A stretch of 13,726 bases of DNA from DASZHJ01 sp035263705 (GTDB lineage: Bacteria > Pseudomonadota > Alphaproteobacteria > ATCC43930 > CGMCC-115725): positions 1-13,726 of the forward strand of contig DATFRA010000345.1 in NCBI GenBank assembly GCA_035263705.1, read 5' to 3'. Numbering within the stretch: position 1 is the stretch's first letter; every line of letters begins with the position of its first letter. Position numbers and translations under genes: made by a program. Of the stretch, positions 1 through 6,582 are shown one piece after another. Under the pieces are notes generated by a model, which ran no database searches, had not been told where the DNA came from, and saw only the letters and a list, made by a program, of their open reading frames with translations.

Positions 1-103
1 AGCTGATCTTGAGCACGATCGCCAACGGCAGCAGCGCGAACAGGCCGAGCCAGAGATAAGGTGCCGCGATGACGGCGCCGCGGCCCCAGGGTCGGCGCAT
101 CAT
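1..103 (-). CDS. potH: Polyamine ABC transporter permease, PotH-like (partial, N-terminus only)
   Basis: Only the first 34 or so codons lie in the window; the gene continues past position 1. The translation begins MMRRPWGRGAVIAAPYLWLG and runs into a hydrophobic stretch (LFALLPLAIVLKIS). This is the cytoplasmic start plus first membrane helix typical of PotB/PotH inner-membrane permeases. Its ATG overlaps the TGA stop of the upstream potA gene (ATGA), so translation is probably coupled. The order binding protein, ATPase, permease matches potFGHI-type operons, in which PotH pairs with PotI to form the transmembrane channel. A second ATG follows immediately, so the start could be one codon later. 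The family is assigned from context plus this short hydrophobic N-terminus. Confidence 0.8.
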   Translation of the reverse strand, partial: MMRRPWGRGAVIAAPYLWLGLFALLPLAIVLKIS

Positions 104-1197
104 GAGGTCAAGAGCACGCCGGCTTCCGGCGCCCAACCGAGCCATACGGCGATGCCGGGGGCGAGCCGCGGTTCGTCGGTCCGCCCGACGTTCGGCAGCG
201 TCACGCGGACCAGCCGGCCGGTCGCGAGCGCCACGTTCACGCTCGAGGCCTCGCCGCGATACGAGATATCCGCGACCCTGCCGGCCAGGCGATTAGGGAG
301 CGCGCTCGGCGCCGCGGAGAGCTCGATCCGTTCGGGACGGACCGCGATCGCGACCGTGCTGCCGATCGCGACGCCACCGCCAGCCACGACGAGGCGTTGA
401 TCGAGCTCGGCGCAGTCGATGGCAACGCCGTCGGCGCGCGTCTCCACAACCCGCCCCTCGAAGAGGTTCACGCCGCCGATGAAGTCCGCGACGAACCGGC
501 AACTCGGGCGCTCGTAGATGTCCGCCGGCGTGCCCACCTGCACCACGTGGCCCTTGGACATAACGGCCATGCGGGAGGCCATGCCCATGGCCTCTTCCTG
601 GTCATGGGTGACCACGAGGAAGGTGATGCCGACCCGGTGCTGGATGCGCACGAGCTCGAGCCGGGTCTCCTCGCGGAGCTTGCGATCGAGGGCGGCGAGC
701 GGCTCGTCTAGCAGCAGCAGCTTCGGCTCCTTCGCGAGCGCGCGGGCGAGCGCCACGCGCTGGCGCTCGCCGCCGGAGAGCTGATGCGGCCTGCGCTGGG
801 CGAGGTGGCGCAGCTGCACGAGATCGAGCATGGCCGCGACGCGCGCGTCGATGGCGGCGCGCGGCAGCCGCTCCTGCCGAAGGCCGAAACCGACGTTCTC
901 CGCCGCGCTCATATGCGGAAAGAGAGCGTAGGACTGGAACATCATGTTGGTCGGCCGCGCGTAGGGCGGCACGCCCGCGACATCGGCGCCGTCGATGAGA
1001 ATACGGCCGCGGTCGGGCACCTCGAAGCCCGCAAGCATGCGCAGCAGCGTGGTCTTGCCGCAGCCGGACGGCCCCAGCAGCGCGAAGAAGGCGCCGCGCT
1101 CGATGCTCAGCGACACGTCGTCGACGGCGGCGGTCGCGCCGAAGCGCTTCGCCACGCCCTCGAGGCGGACGAAGGGTTGCGCAGCCGCCTCGCTCAC
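100..1197 (-). CDS. potA: Spermidine/putrescine ABC transporter ATP-binding protein (PotA/PotG)
   Basis: This is the 365-residue ATPase that energises polyamine import at the inner membrane. Visible motifs are Walker A GPSGCGKT (42-49), Q-loop Gln88 in MMFQSYALFPHMS, the ABC signature LSGGERQRVALARAL (from 140), Walker B LLLLDEP (160-166), D-loop near 170 and the switch His198 (VVTHDQEEAM). The C-terminal 80-90 residues fit a TOBE domain. The length matches E. coli PotA/PotG. The open frame extends about 240 codons further upstream, but that part is a shadow of potF. I chose the GTG at 1197, which gives MSEAAAQPFVRLEGV; it lies 20 bases after the potF stop with no clear Shine-Dalgarno, suggesting coupling to potF. 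The stop overlaps the potH ATG. By operon order it corresponds to potG; potA is the common annotation name. Confidence 0.93.
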   Translation of the reverse strand: MSEAAAQPFVRLEGVAKRFGATAAVDDVSLSIERGAFFALLGPSGCGKTTLLRMLAGFEVPDRGRILIDGADVAGVPPYARPTNMMFQSYALFPHMSAAENVGFGLRQERLPRAAIDARVAAMLDLVQLRHLAQRRPHQLSGGERQRVALARALAKEPKLLLLDEPLAALDRKLREETRLELVRIQHRVGITFLVVTHDQEEAMGMASRMAVMSKGHVVQVGTPADIYERPSCRFVADFIGGVNLFEGRVVETRADGVAIDCAELDQRLVVAGGGVAIGSTVAIAVRPERIELSAAPSALPNRLAGRVADISYRGEASSVNVALATGRLVRVTLPNVGRTDEPRLAPGIAVWLGWAPEAGVLLTS

Positions 1198-1217
1198 GGG
1201 CCGCGCGTGCGCAGCGG

Positions 1218-2306
1218 TCAGCTGCCGGTCTTGACCTGGGTCCAGAGTCTGGTGCGGGCGCGCTCGTACTGTTGCGTGACCGGCGTGTCGAAGAACAGCC
1301 GCTTCTTCACGGAGTCCGGCGGGTAAATGTTGGGGTTGTCGCGGATTTCCTTGTCGACCAGCTTCGTCGCCTTGGCGTTGGGATTGGCATAGGCGACGGC
1401 GTTCGAGATCTCCGCGGCGATCTCCGGCCGCAGGATGAAATTGATCCATTTGTGCGCATTGTCGGGATGCGCGGCGTCCGCCGGGATCGCCATCTGGTCG
1501 ATCCAGAGCATGGCACCCTCCCTGGGGATCGCGTACTCGATCTCGACGCCGTTCTTCGCCTCCTGGGCGCGTGACTGCGCCTGGAAAATATCCCCGGAAT
1601 ACCCGAAGGCGACGCAGAGGTCGCCGTTCGCGAGGTCGTTGATGTATTGTGAGGAGTGGAACTTCTTCACGTCCGGCCGGATCTTCTTCACGGTCTCGCC
1701 GGCGAGTGCCAAGTCCTTCTCGTCGCGGCTCAAGGGCGGTTTGCCCTGGTAGGCGAGTGCCGCCGCGAACACCTCCTCGGGCGTGTCGAGCAGCGACATG
1801 CCGCAACCCCTGAGCTTCTTGGCGACCTCGGGATCGAAGATGAGTTTGAGGCTGTCCACCGGCGCGTGCGCGCCCAGCGCCGCCTTCACCTTCTTGACGT
1901 TGTAGCCGATCCCCGTGGTGCCCCACATGTAAGGCACGCCGAAGGTGTTGCCGGGATCGGCCACCGCCGCGCTCGCGAGGATCTTGGCATCCAGATTGCC
2001 GTAGTTCGTGAGCTTCGACTTGTCGAGCTTCAGGAACACCTTCGCCTTGCCCATGCGCTCGAGGTAGGGCGTCGACGACGGCACCACCACGTCGTAGCCG
2101 GAATGGCCGGCGAGCAGCTTCGCCTCCAGCACTTCGTTGCTGTCGTAGACGTCGTAACGGACTTTGATGCCGGTCTCCTTCTCGAACTTGGCGACCGTGT
2201 CCTTGCCGATGTAGTCAGACCAGTTGTAGACGTTGAGCACCGGCTCCTCGGCGCGCGCCGCGCCCGCCGCGAGCAGCACCGCCGCGGCCAAGATCATCTT
2301 GCGCAT
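1218..2306 (-). CDS. potF: Periplasmic putrescine-binding protein, PotF-like
   Basis: This 362-residue solute-binding protein delivers polyamine, probably putrescine, to the PotA/PotH permease. Residues 1-19 form a Sec signal peptide (MRKMILAAAVLLAAGAARA). The mature start carries the PotF/PotD hallmark NVYNWSDYIG. From memory of E. coli PotF, ligand-contacting residues line up with a constant offset of eight: Trp29, Ser30, Asp31, Glu177, Asp239, Asp270 and Tyr306. The exception is E. coli Trp244, which is Tyr236 here (GYSGDIF). The C-terminus (TRLWTQVKTGS) also matches PotF. An ATG 13 codons upstream is possible but would put the -10 region inside the gene. The ATG at 2306 has a GGGGG Shine-Dalgarno four bases away and gives a clean signal peptide. 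It is the first gene of the operon. Confidence 0.93.
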   Translation of the reverse strand: MRKMILAAAVLLAAGAARAEEPVLNVYNWSDYIGKDTVAKFEKETGIKVRYDVYDSNEVLEAKLLAGHSGYDVVVPSSTPYLERMGKAKVFLKLDKSKLTNYGNLDAKILASAAVADPGNTFGVPYMWGTTGIGYNVKKVKAALGAHAPVDSLKLIFDPEVAKKLRGCGMSLLDTPEEVFAAALAYQGKPPLSRDEKDLALAGETVKKIRPDVKKFHSSQYINDLANGDLCVAFGYSGDIFQAQSRAQEAKNGVEIEYAIPREGAMLWIDQMAIPADAAHPDNAHKWINFILRPEIAAEISNAVAYANPNAKATKLVDKEIRDNPNIYPPDSVKKRLFFDTPVTQQYERARTRLWTQVKTGS

Positions 2307-2340
2307 CTGACCCCCGTCTGTCCTGAAACTCGCGCGCTGA

Positions 2341-2370
2341 TTCATGCGGGCGCGAAAGGTCGATTGTCAA
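2341..2370 (-). promoter_or_regulatory. Candidate sigma-70 promoter of the pot operon
   Basis: On the minus strand a perfect -35 hexamer TTGACA (2370-2365) is followed after 18 bases by CATGAA (2346-2341) as a weak -10. This would start transcription near 2334, leaving a leader of about 28 bases before the potF ATG at 2306. The -10 is a poor match, so the exact site is uncertain. Confidence 0.45.
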
Positions 2371-2381
2371 TCACACACCGC

Positions 2382-2500
2382 GCGTCCTCCGACGCGCGGC
2401 CCAACGGGCCGCTTGCTCAGGATGAGGACCGTTGTTGGGTTCGAAAAGAATCTCCCTCATCCTGAGCAAGCGAGCCATCGGCGAGCGCGTCGAAGGACGC
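2382..2500. repeat. Dispersed palindromic repeat, copy 1
   Basis: This element of about 119 bases has nested inverted arms. The outer arms GCGTCCTCCGACGCGC (2382-2397) and GCGCGTCGAAGGACGC (2485-2500) pair at 15 of 16 positions. The inner arms CGCTTGCTCAGGATGAGG (2410-2427) and CCTCATCCTGAGCAAGCG (2455-2472) pair perfectly over 18 bases, leaving a 27-base loop. It lies between the 3' end of the O-methyltransferase gene and the potF promoter, so its transcript could act as a terminator-like hairpin for the upstream unit, although no T-run follows. The same design recurs at 4669-4792. This looks like a REP/MITE-type repeat dispersed in alphaproteobacterial genomes; it encodes nothing. Confidence 0.85.
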
Positions 2501-2517
2501 ACCACCCGCCGCCGCAG

Positions 2518-3186
2518 CTAGCCCCGCTTGCGCGCCAGCGTCAGCCCATCTCCCACGGTCAGGAGCACCGAGTCGACGCGGCCGTCGTCGCGGATCTTGA
2601 GATTGAGGGCGCGGAGCGCATCCGTGTCGGCGTCCCGCTTCTTCGCATTCACGACGGCGCCGCTCCACAGCACGTTGTCGACGGCGATCAGCCCGTTGGG
2701 CCGGATCAATTCCAGGCAAAGCTCGTAATAGGTGTCATAGCCCGACTTGTCCGCGTCGATGAAGGCGAAGTCGAGGGAGCCGGCGCCGCCCGCCGCAAGC
2801 AGAGACCTGAGGGTCTCGGCCGCGGGCCCGAGCCGGAGCTCGATCTTGTCCGCGAGCCCGGCCTCGCGCCAGTAGCGCCGCGCGATCGCCGTCCACTCCT
2901 CGTTGACGTCGCAGGCGATCACCTTGCCGTCGGGCGGCAGCGCCTGCGCCACCGCGAGCGCGCTGTAACCGGTGAAGGTGCCGATCTCGACGGTGCGCCT
3001 GGCGCCGATCAGGCGCACGAGCAATGCCAGGAAGGCACCCTGGTCGGGCCCGATCTGCATCATCGCCCAGTTGCCGGGCAGCTTCGCCGTCTCTGCGCGC
3101 AGCCGCTTTTGCAGCGGCGTCTCCTTGCCGATAGTCTCGCCGACGTAGCGCTCGATGTCGTCGGGCAGCAGTGAGCGGGCTCCCAT
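2518..3186 (-). CDS. Class I SAM-dependent O-methyltransferase (Methyltransf_3 / CCoAOMT-like)
   Basis: This 222-residue protein would transfer a methyl group from S-adenosylmethionine to a hydroxyl of a small, probably catechol-like, substrate in the cytoplasm. Motif I is VEIGTFTGYSALAVA (66-80), with the acidic SAM-ribose region CDVNEEW (92-98). The divalent-metal site is Asp144 (FIDADKSGYDTYYE) with Asp170-Asn171 (VDNVLWSG); the 26-residue spacing is the one expected from the caffeoyl-CoA/catechol O-methyltransferase family. The length fits bacterial members. The frame stays open upstream, but the ATG at 3186 begins the family-like sequence and has GGAG about 11 bases before it. It lies 41 bases after the nitroreductase stop on the same strand, so the two are probably co-transcribed. 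The substrate cannot be told from sequence. Confidence 0.9.
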   Translation of the reverse strand: MGARSLLPDDIERYVGETIGKETPLQKRLRAETAKLPGNWAMMQIGPDQGAFLALLVRLIGARRTVEIGTFTGYSALAVAQALPPDGKVIACDVNEEWTAIARRYWREAGLADKIELRLGPAAETLRSLLAAGGAGSLDFAFIDADKSGYDTYYELCLELIRPNGLIAVDNVLWSGAVVNAKKRDADTDALRALNLKIRDDGRVDSVLLTVGDGLTLARKRG

Positions 3187-3227
3187 GGGCTTCTGTCTCC
3201 GGCTATAGAGGGATACGGGACGGCCAG

Positions 3228-3998
3228 TTAGTCGATCTTGGCCTCGTCGCGGTACATGACCTTGTGACGCGTGGTCCTGATCCACTCGTCGATCTGCTCG
3301 ACCGTCCAGTAGGCGGCGGGGTCGAAGCGGTTCCAGCTCATGATCTCCGGCAGGCGCTTCTTCCAGCGCTTGTAGGGCGGCTTGAGCGGCGGGCCGAACA
3401 GCATGAGGTCGATCACCGAGAGATCGTCAGGGATGCCGAGCAGCGGCCGCATCGCGGATTGCGCGGCCTCCTGACCGATCGCGGTCACCCACCAGACGTT
3501 GTAGCCGAGCGCCGCCGCCGCGAGATGCGCCGACATGGTCGAAGCCGCCACGCTCTGCAGCAGGATGCGCTCTGCGTTCTCGCGGTATTGCAGGTCGAGC
3601 GGCGAGCCGTCCATCAGCACCGGAAAAGCGCGCACGAAGCGGAAGTCGGCGACGATCGCGATGAAGCCGGGCGCCGTCTCGAGCCCGCGGTAGTTGGGCG
3701 TCGGGAATTTCATCTTGAGCTTGGCGCGTCGCCGCTGCTCTTCCACGAAGTAGTCCGCGATGTCGCGCTTGAGCGCGGGATCGGTGACCACGATATAGTG
3801 CCAGGGCTGCGCGTTGGCGCCCGACGGCGCGTGGCGCGCGGCTTCGAGGATCATCTCGTAATGCTCGCGTGGCACCACGTAGTCGGGCCGGAACTGCCGC
3901 GTGGTGACGCGGTTGCGCGCGATTTCCATTAAGCTGCGATACCGCTCCAGTGCCTCGACGCCCGCAATCGGTACGGATTTGAGCTCGCTCTCGGACAT
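3228..3998 (-). CDS. Nitroreductase-family FMN-dependent oxidoreductase
   Basis: This 256-residue predicted flavoprotein uses FMN and NAD(P)H to reduce nitro groups, quinones or related substrates; the real substrate is unknown. The N-terminal FMN-phosphate region is RNRVTTRQFRPD (29-39), followed by HAPSGANAQPWHYIVV (56-71), the usual flavin-binding loop of the family. Further on, ERILLQSVAASTMSAHLAAAALGYNVWWV fits the dimer and flavin helix, and the segment around LMLFGPPLKPPYKRWKKRLPE fits the C-terminal region. At 256 residues it is somewhat longer than minimal NfsB-type enzymes (about 217), with an extra C-terminal tail. The ATG at 3998 has GGAGG eight bases upstream. It is the first gene of a probable two-gene unit with the O-methyltransferase. 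I do not assign it to a named subfamily. Confidence 0.88.
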   Translation of the reverse strand: MSESELKSVPIAGVEALERYRSLMEIARNRVTTRQFRPDYVVPREHYEMILEAARHAPSGANAQPWHYIVVTDPALKRDIADYFVEEQRRRAKLKMKFPTPNYRGLETAPGFIAIVADFRFVRAFPVLMDGSPLDLQYRENAERILLQSVAASTMSAHLAAAALGYNVWWVTAIGQEAAQSAMRPLLGIPDDLSVIDLMLFGPPLKPPYKRWKKRLPEIMSWNRFDPAAYWTVEQIDEWIRTTRHKVMYRDEAKID

Positions 3999-4052
3999 CG
4001 CGTCGCCTCCCGAAAAAGGGTCGCATCGTGAATTGTTTTTCTATTACGGAAC

Positions 4053-4074
4053 CGCCGGCGGCGCCATGCCGGCG
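4053..4074. repeat. Short inverted repeat in the divergent nitroreductase/CHRD intergenic region
   Basis: CGCCGGC (4053-4059) and GCCGGCG (4068-4074) form a perfect 7-base stem around an 8-base loop. It lies between the divergent starts at 3998 and 4195. It could be an operator or simply chance in GC-rich DNA; nothing else supports a function. Confidence 0.3.
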
Positions 4075-4119
4075 CGAACCAGCCCACACAGACGTGACCG
4101 CGCAAGGTTGCTCGCCGGT

Positions 4120-4149
4120 TTGGACGGGGGCCGCGCGCCGTGCTACTAA
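4120..4149 (+). promoter_or_regulatory. Candidate promoter of the CHRD lipoprotein gene
   Basis: TTGGAC (4120-4125) and TACTAA (4144-4149) are separated by 18 bases. The -35 is good and the -10 is weak. The leader to the ATG at 4195 would be roughly 40 bases. Confidence 0.35.
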
Positions 4150-4181
4150 GCATGCCTCAATCGCGTTCGAAACCAACAAAT

Positions 4182-4189
4182 GGGGGAGG
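4182..4189 (+). promoter_or_regulatory. Strong ribosome binding site that fixes the CHRD gene start
   Basis: GGGGGAGG lies five bases before the ATG at 4195. It overlaps an earlier in-frame start-like codon at 4180, which therefore cannot be the main start. Confidence 0.7.
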
Positions 4190-4194
4190 TACTC

Positions 4195-4653
4195 ATGAAG
4201 CATCGCATGACTGCACTCGCCATCGCCGCGGCCGTCGCCGGCGCGGGCCTTGTCGCCTGTCAGCAGCAGCAAGCCGCCACGGCCCCGGCAGCGACCCTGA
4301 CCTGGAAGGCGCACCTGACAGCCAAGGACGAGGTCCCGCCGAACGCGAGCACGGGAACGGGTGACGGCACCTTCACGTTGAACACCGCCACCAACGAGCT
4401 GACCTGGTCCGTGACCTTCAGCGGCCTCACCGGTCCCGCCACCGTCGCGCACATACATGGGCCTGCGGCGCCCGGCCAAAATGCCAACCCGGTCGTTGGC
4501 TTCGATCCGCCCAAGGCGGCGGCCGGCGAGATCAAGGGCAGCAACGTCATCCTGAAATCGCAGGTCGAGGACATCAAAGCCGGCAAGTGGTATGCCAACA
4601 TCCACACCGCCGCGAACAAGGGCGGCGAGATCCGCGGCCAGTTGACACCTTAA
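4195..4653 (+). CDS. CHRD-domain lipoprotein
   Basis: This is a 152-residue exported lipoprotein. The lipobox LVAC places the lipidated cysteine at residue 22, after a positively charged start (MKHR) and a hydrophobic helix. A Gln/Ala-rich linker precedes a single CHRD domain (about 35-152). Its marks are DEVPPNASTGTGDGTF, AHIHGPA and the closing KWYANIHTAANKGGEIRGQL. CHRD domains occur in metazoan chordin and in many bacterial secreted proteins; the bacterial role is not established, and the histidines in the AHIHGP and NIHT motifs are family features. The start at 4195 is set by the strong GGGGGAGG site. It is a single-gene unit, divergent from the nitroreductase gene and convergent with the gcv-channel operon, with a palindromic repeat downstream. 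Confidence 0.92.
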   Translation: MKHRMTALAIAAAVAGAGLVACQQQQAATAPAATLTWKAHLTAKDEVPPNASTGTGDGTFTLNTATNELTWSVTFSGLTGPATVAHIHGPAAPGQNANPVVGFDPPKAAAGEIKGSNVILKSQVEDIKAGKWYANIHTAANKGGEIRGQLTP

Positions 4654-4668
4654 CGCCCCGGATCGACT

Positions 4669-4792
4669 CGGTGCGTCCTTGGACACACGTCCCTTCGAGA
4701 CGCGGCTCAGGATGAGGACTTTCTTTCTGCCACGATCACTTCACCTCATCCTGAGCCATGACGCGTAGCGTCACGAGTCGAAGGACGCACCG
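4669..4792. repeat. Dispersed palindromic repeat, copy 2
   Basis: This 124-base element is bounded by perfect 12-base inverted ends, CGGTGCGTCCTT (4669-4680) and AAGGACGCACCG (4781-4792). Inside are perfect 14-base arms GGCTCAGGATGAGG (4704-4717) and CCTCATCCTGAGCC (4744-4757) around a 26-base loop. It shares both core motifs with the copy at 2382-2500 but differs between them. It fills the gap between the convergent ends of the CHRD gene (4653) and the KirBac gene (4821), where the hairpin could help stop transcription from both sides. The internal copy resembles the REP/MITE-type repeats of alphaproteobacteria. Confidence 0.87.
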
Positions 4793-4820
4793 CTTGAGCG
4801 GCAAGCCGGCATAAGCCGAC

Positions 4821-5687
4821 TCACCCGCCGCTCTCCACGGTATCGTGGAAGCGGCGGTAGTCGACCAGGGTCTCGCCGTCAGAGGTCTCGCTGAGGATGT
4901 CGGCGAATCTCCGGCCCCAGAGGATCTCGTCGGCGCGGTAGCTGGTGCGGGCGAACACGGTCTGCGAGAGCGTCTCGTCGATGCCCGTGAGCGTCACCAC
5001 GATCGCGGCCTCCTGTCCCGCGAGCAGATCGGGATCGATGCCGTAGAGCGGACTCCCGGCGTCGATCGGATGCATGACGGTCCAGCTCAGGCTGAACTGC
5101 GGATTGCGATCACGCGATAGCGCGAGCTCGAAGGAGCGGCGGAGCGCCATGCCCTCGGCGCTGGTCTCCTGCCGCGCGAAATCGACATGCACCTGCGCCT
5201 CGAAGATCTGATTGCGGCGCTCGTTGGCGCAGCGGAACATCAGCGTCGGCACGCCGTTGAAGGGCGTCACCACCGCCACGCGGCTGAACAGAACCCGCGC
5301 CGTCGGCAGCGAGAAGCGCGCGAAGATGAGCCCCGCCGCCACCGCGAAGCTCGCCATGCCCAGGAGCGCCTCGATGGTCACCATCACGTTGGCGTAGAGC
5401 GTCGCCGGCGCCATCACGCCGAAGCCGATCGTCGCCATGGTCTGCACGCTGAAGAAGAAGGCGTCCATGAAGGAGCCCGGCTTCGCATTCGCGACACTGC
5501 CGGGCGCCACCAGGTAGAAGAGCGCGAACACCGCGTTGAAGGCCACGTAAGCCACCGCCTGCACGCCGAAGAACCAGCGCCAGGGCATGGTGAGCATCAG
5601 ATGATAGATGTCTCGCCGCGTGATGCGCGCGGCACCGACCCGGCGCACGCCTTCGGCGCCCCGGGTCGGACGCCAGATGAGCCTCAT
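4821..5687 (-). CDS. KirBac-type inward-rectifier potassium channel
   Basis: This 288-residue inner-membrane K+ channel subunit would assemble as a tetramer. The order is an amphipathic slide helix (about 24-35, DIYHLMLTMPW), outer helix TM1 (about 37-60), pore helix and filter SVQTMATIGFG (80-90), inner helix TM2 (about 98-124), then a cytoplasmic Kir beta-sandwich domain. That domain carries typical Kir motifs: FRCANERRNQIFEAQ (151-165), WTVMHPIDAGSPLYG (202-216) and a TGIDETLSQTVFARTSY segment. The filter is TIGFG, with Phe replacing the usual Tyr, and the next residue is Val rather than a polar or charged one. The ATG at 5687 overlaps the dehalogenase TGA (ATGA). It is the last gene of the unit that begins with the glycine riboswitch and gcvT, followed by a palindromic repeat. 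What gates it is unknown. Confidence 0.93.
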   Translation of the reverse strand: MRLIWRPTRGAEGVRRVGAARITRRDIYHLMLTMPWRWFFGVQAVAYVAFNAVFALFYLVAPGSVANAKPGSFMDAFFFSVQTMATIGFGVMAPATLYANVMVTIEALLGMASFAVAAGLIFARFSLPTARVLFSRVAVVTPFNGVPTLMFRCANERRNQIFEAQVHVDFARQETSAEGMALRRSFELALSRDRNPQFSLSWTVMHPIDAGSPLYGIDPDLLAGQEAAIVVTLTGIDETLSQTVFARTSYRADEILWGRRFADILSETSDGETLVDYRRFHDTVESGG

Positions 5688-6571
5688 GCGCCGGCGCCGA
5701 AAAAGCGCTCGAGCCGGTCCGCGATCTCGTCGGGCCGCTCCTCCGCGAGGAAATGGCCGGAGGTGACGGGGCCGCCCTCGACGTTCGTCGCCCACTGCCG
5801 CCAGATCGAGAGCCACTGATCGGCCTTGCGCTCGGGCCGCCGCTCGCCCCAGAGCACCAGGAGCGGACAGGTGATGCGGCGCCCGGCCTGCTTGTCGGCC
5901 GCATCGAGCTCGGCATCGATGCCGAGACCGGCGCGATAGTCCTCGCAGGCCGCGTGGATTGCCGCGGGATTGCGGAAGGCCGCGCGGTAATGGTCCATCG
6001 CCTCCGGCGCCAGCGCCGCGCCCTCGCCCGCCCAGCTCCGGATCGTCCAATCGAGGTAGAAATCGGGATCGGCGCCGATCAGCCGCTCCGGCAGGTCGAA
6101 CGGCTGGGCCAGGAAGAACCAGTGATAGGTGCCGTAGGCGAGGCTCCGATCGACCCGCGCCACCATCTCGCCGGTCGGCACGATGTCCAGCAGCGCAAGC
6201 CGCGTGACGCGCTCGGGATGATCGAGCGCTAGTCGGTAGGCGACCCGCCCGCCGCGGTCATGGCCCGTGACTGCGAAGCGCTCGAAGCCGAGCGCCGACA
6301 TCACGACGACCTGGTCGCGCGCCATGGCGCGCTTGGAATAGGCCGCGTGGTCCGCGGTGCCAGTCGGCGGTCCCCGGCTCTCGCCATAGCCGCGCAGGTC
6401 GGGGCACACGACGGTGAAACGCCGCGCGAGCCGCGGCGCCACGAGATGCCAGCAGACATGGGTTTGCGGATACCCGTGCAGCAGCAGGAGTGGCGGACCC
6501 GCGCCACCCACCGACAGTTGGATCGAGGCCTCGCCCGTATCGATCCGCCGCGTGGCGAAGCCCCCAAGCAC
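5684..6571 (-). CDS. Alpha/beta-hydrolase, haloacetate (fluoroacetate-type) dehalogenase
   Basis: This 295-residue cytoplasmic hydrolase probably converts a haloacetate to glycolate and halide. Compared from memory with the R. palustris fluoroacetate dehalogenase (D110, R111, R114, D134, H155, W156, W185, Y219, H280), equivalents appear at a constant offset of five and then seven: nucleophile Asp105, carboxylate-binding Arg106 and Arg109 (GHDRGGR), Asp129 (LLDIVP), halide-pocket His150-Trp151 (YHWFFLAQP), Trp180, Tyr212 (CEDYRAG) and catalytic His273 (SGHFLAEE). The oxyanion motif HGYP (32-35) and CPDLRGYGES (56-65) are also typical. The start is a GTG at 6571 with AGGAGG five bases before it, overlapping the gcvPB stop. 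Its own stop overlaps the channel ATG. A related epoxide hydrolase or a defluorinase-fold enzyme with another substrate cannot be excluded. Confidence 0.88.
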   Translation of the reverse strand: MLGGFATRRIDTGEASIQLSVGGAGPPLLLLHGYPQTHVCWHLVAPRLARRFTVVCPDLRGYGESRGPPTGTADHAAYSKRAMARDQVVVMSALGFERFAVTGHDRGGRVAYRLALDHPERVTRLALLDIVPTGEMVARVDRSLAYGTYHWFFLAQPFDLPERLIGADPDFYLDWTIRSWAGEGAALAPEAMDHYRAAFRNPAAIHAACEDYRAGLGIDAELDAADKQAGRRITCPLLVLWGERRPERKADQWLSIWRQWATNVEGGPVTSGHFLAEERPDEIADRLERFFGAGA

Positions 6572-6576
6572 GCCGG

Positions 6577-6582
6577 CCTCCT
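6577..6582 (-). promoter_or_regulatory. Ribosome binding site overlapping the gcvPB stop codon
   Basis: On the minus strand the sequence TAGGAGG contains both the gcvPB stop (TAG, 6583-6581) and a consensus AGGAGG, five bases before the dehalogenase GTG at 6571. This supports the GTG start and ties translation of the dehalogenase to gcvPB. Confidence 0.75.

Noticed and set aside
1198..1926. Upstream extension of the potA frame to give a 608-residue protein
   Set aside because: This part overlaps potF in another frame and is Arg/Gly-rich without domains. The ATPase sequence starts right after the GTG at 1197, giving normal PotA length.
2306..2345. Earlier ATG for potF (13 extra residues, MNQRASF...)
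   Set aside because: It would put the -10 of the likely promoter within the coding start, lacks a ribosome site and spoils the signal peptide. The ATG at 2306 has a nearby G-rich site.
3427..4686. 419-codon minus-strand frame spanning the CHRD gene and part of the nitroreductase gene
   Set aside because: It crosses two well-supported genes and an intergenic region, has low-complexity composition and no motif.
5688..6050. Upstream extension of the KirBac frame (409 residues in total)
   Set aside because: The extension lies inside the dehalogenase gene in another frame and is Arg/Gly-rich. The ATG at 5687 overlaps the dehalogenase stop and starts a normal KirBac protein.
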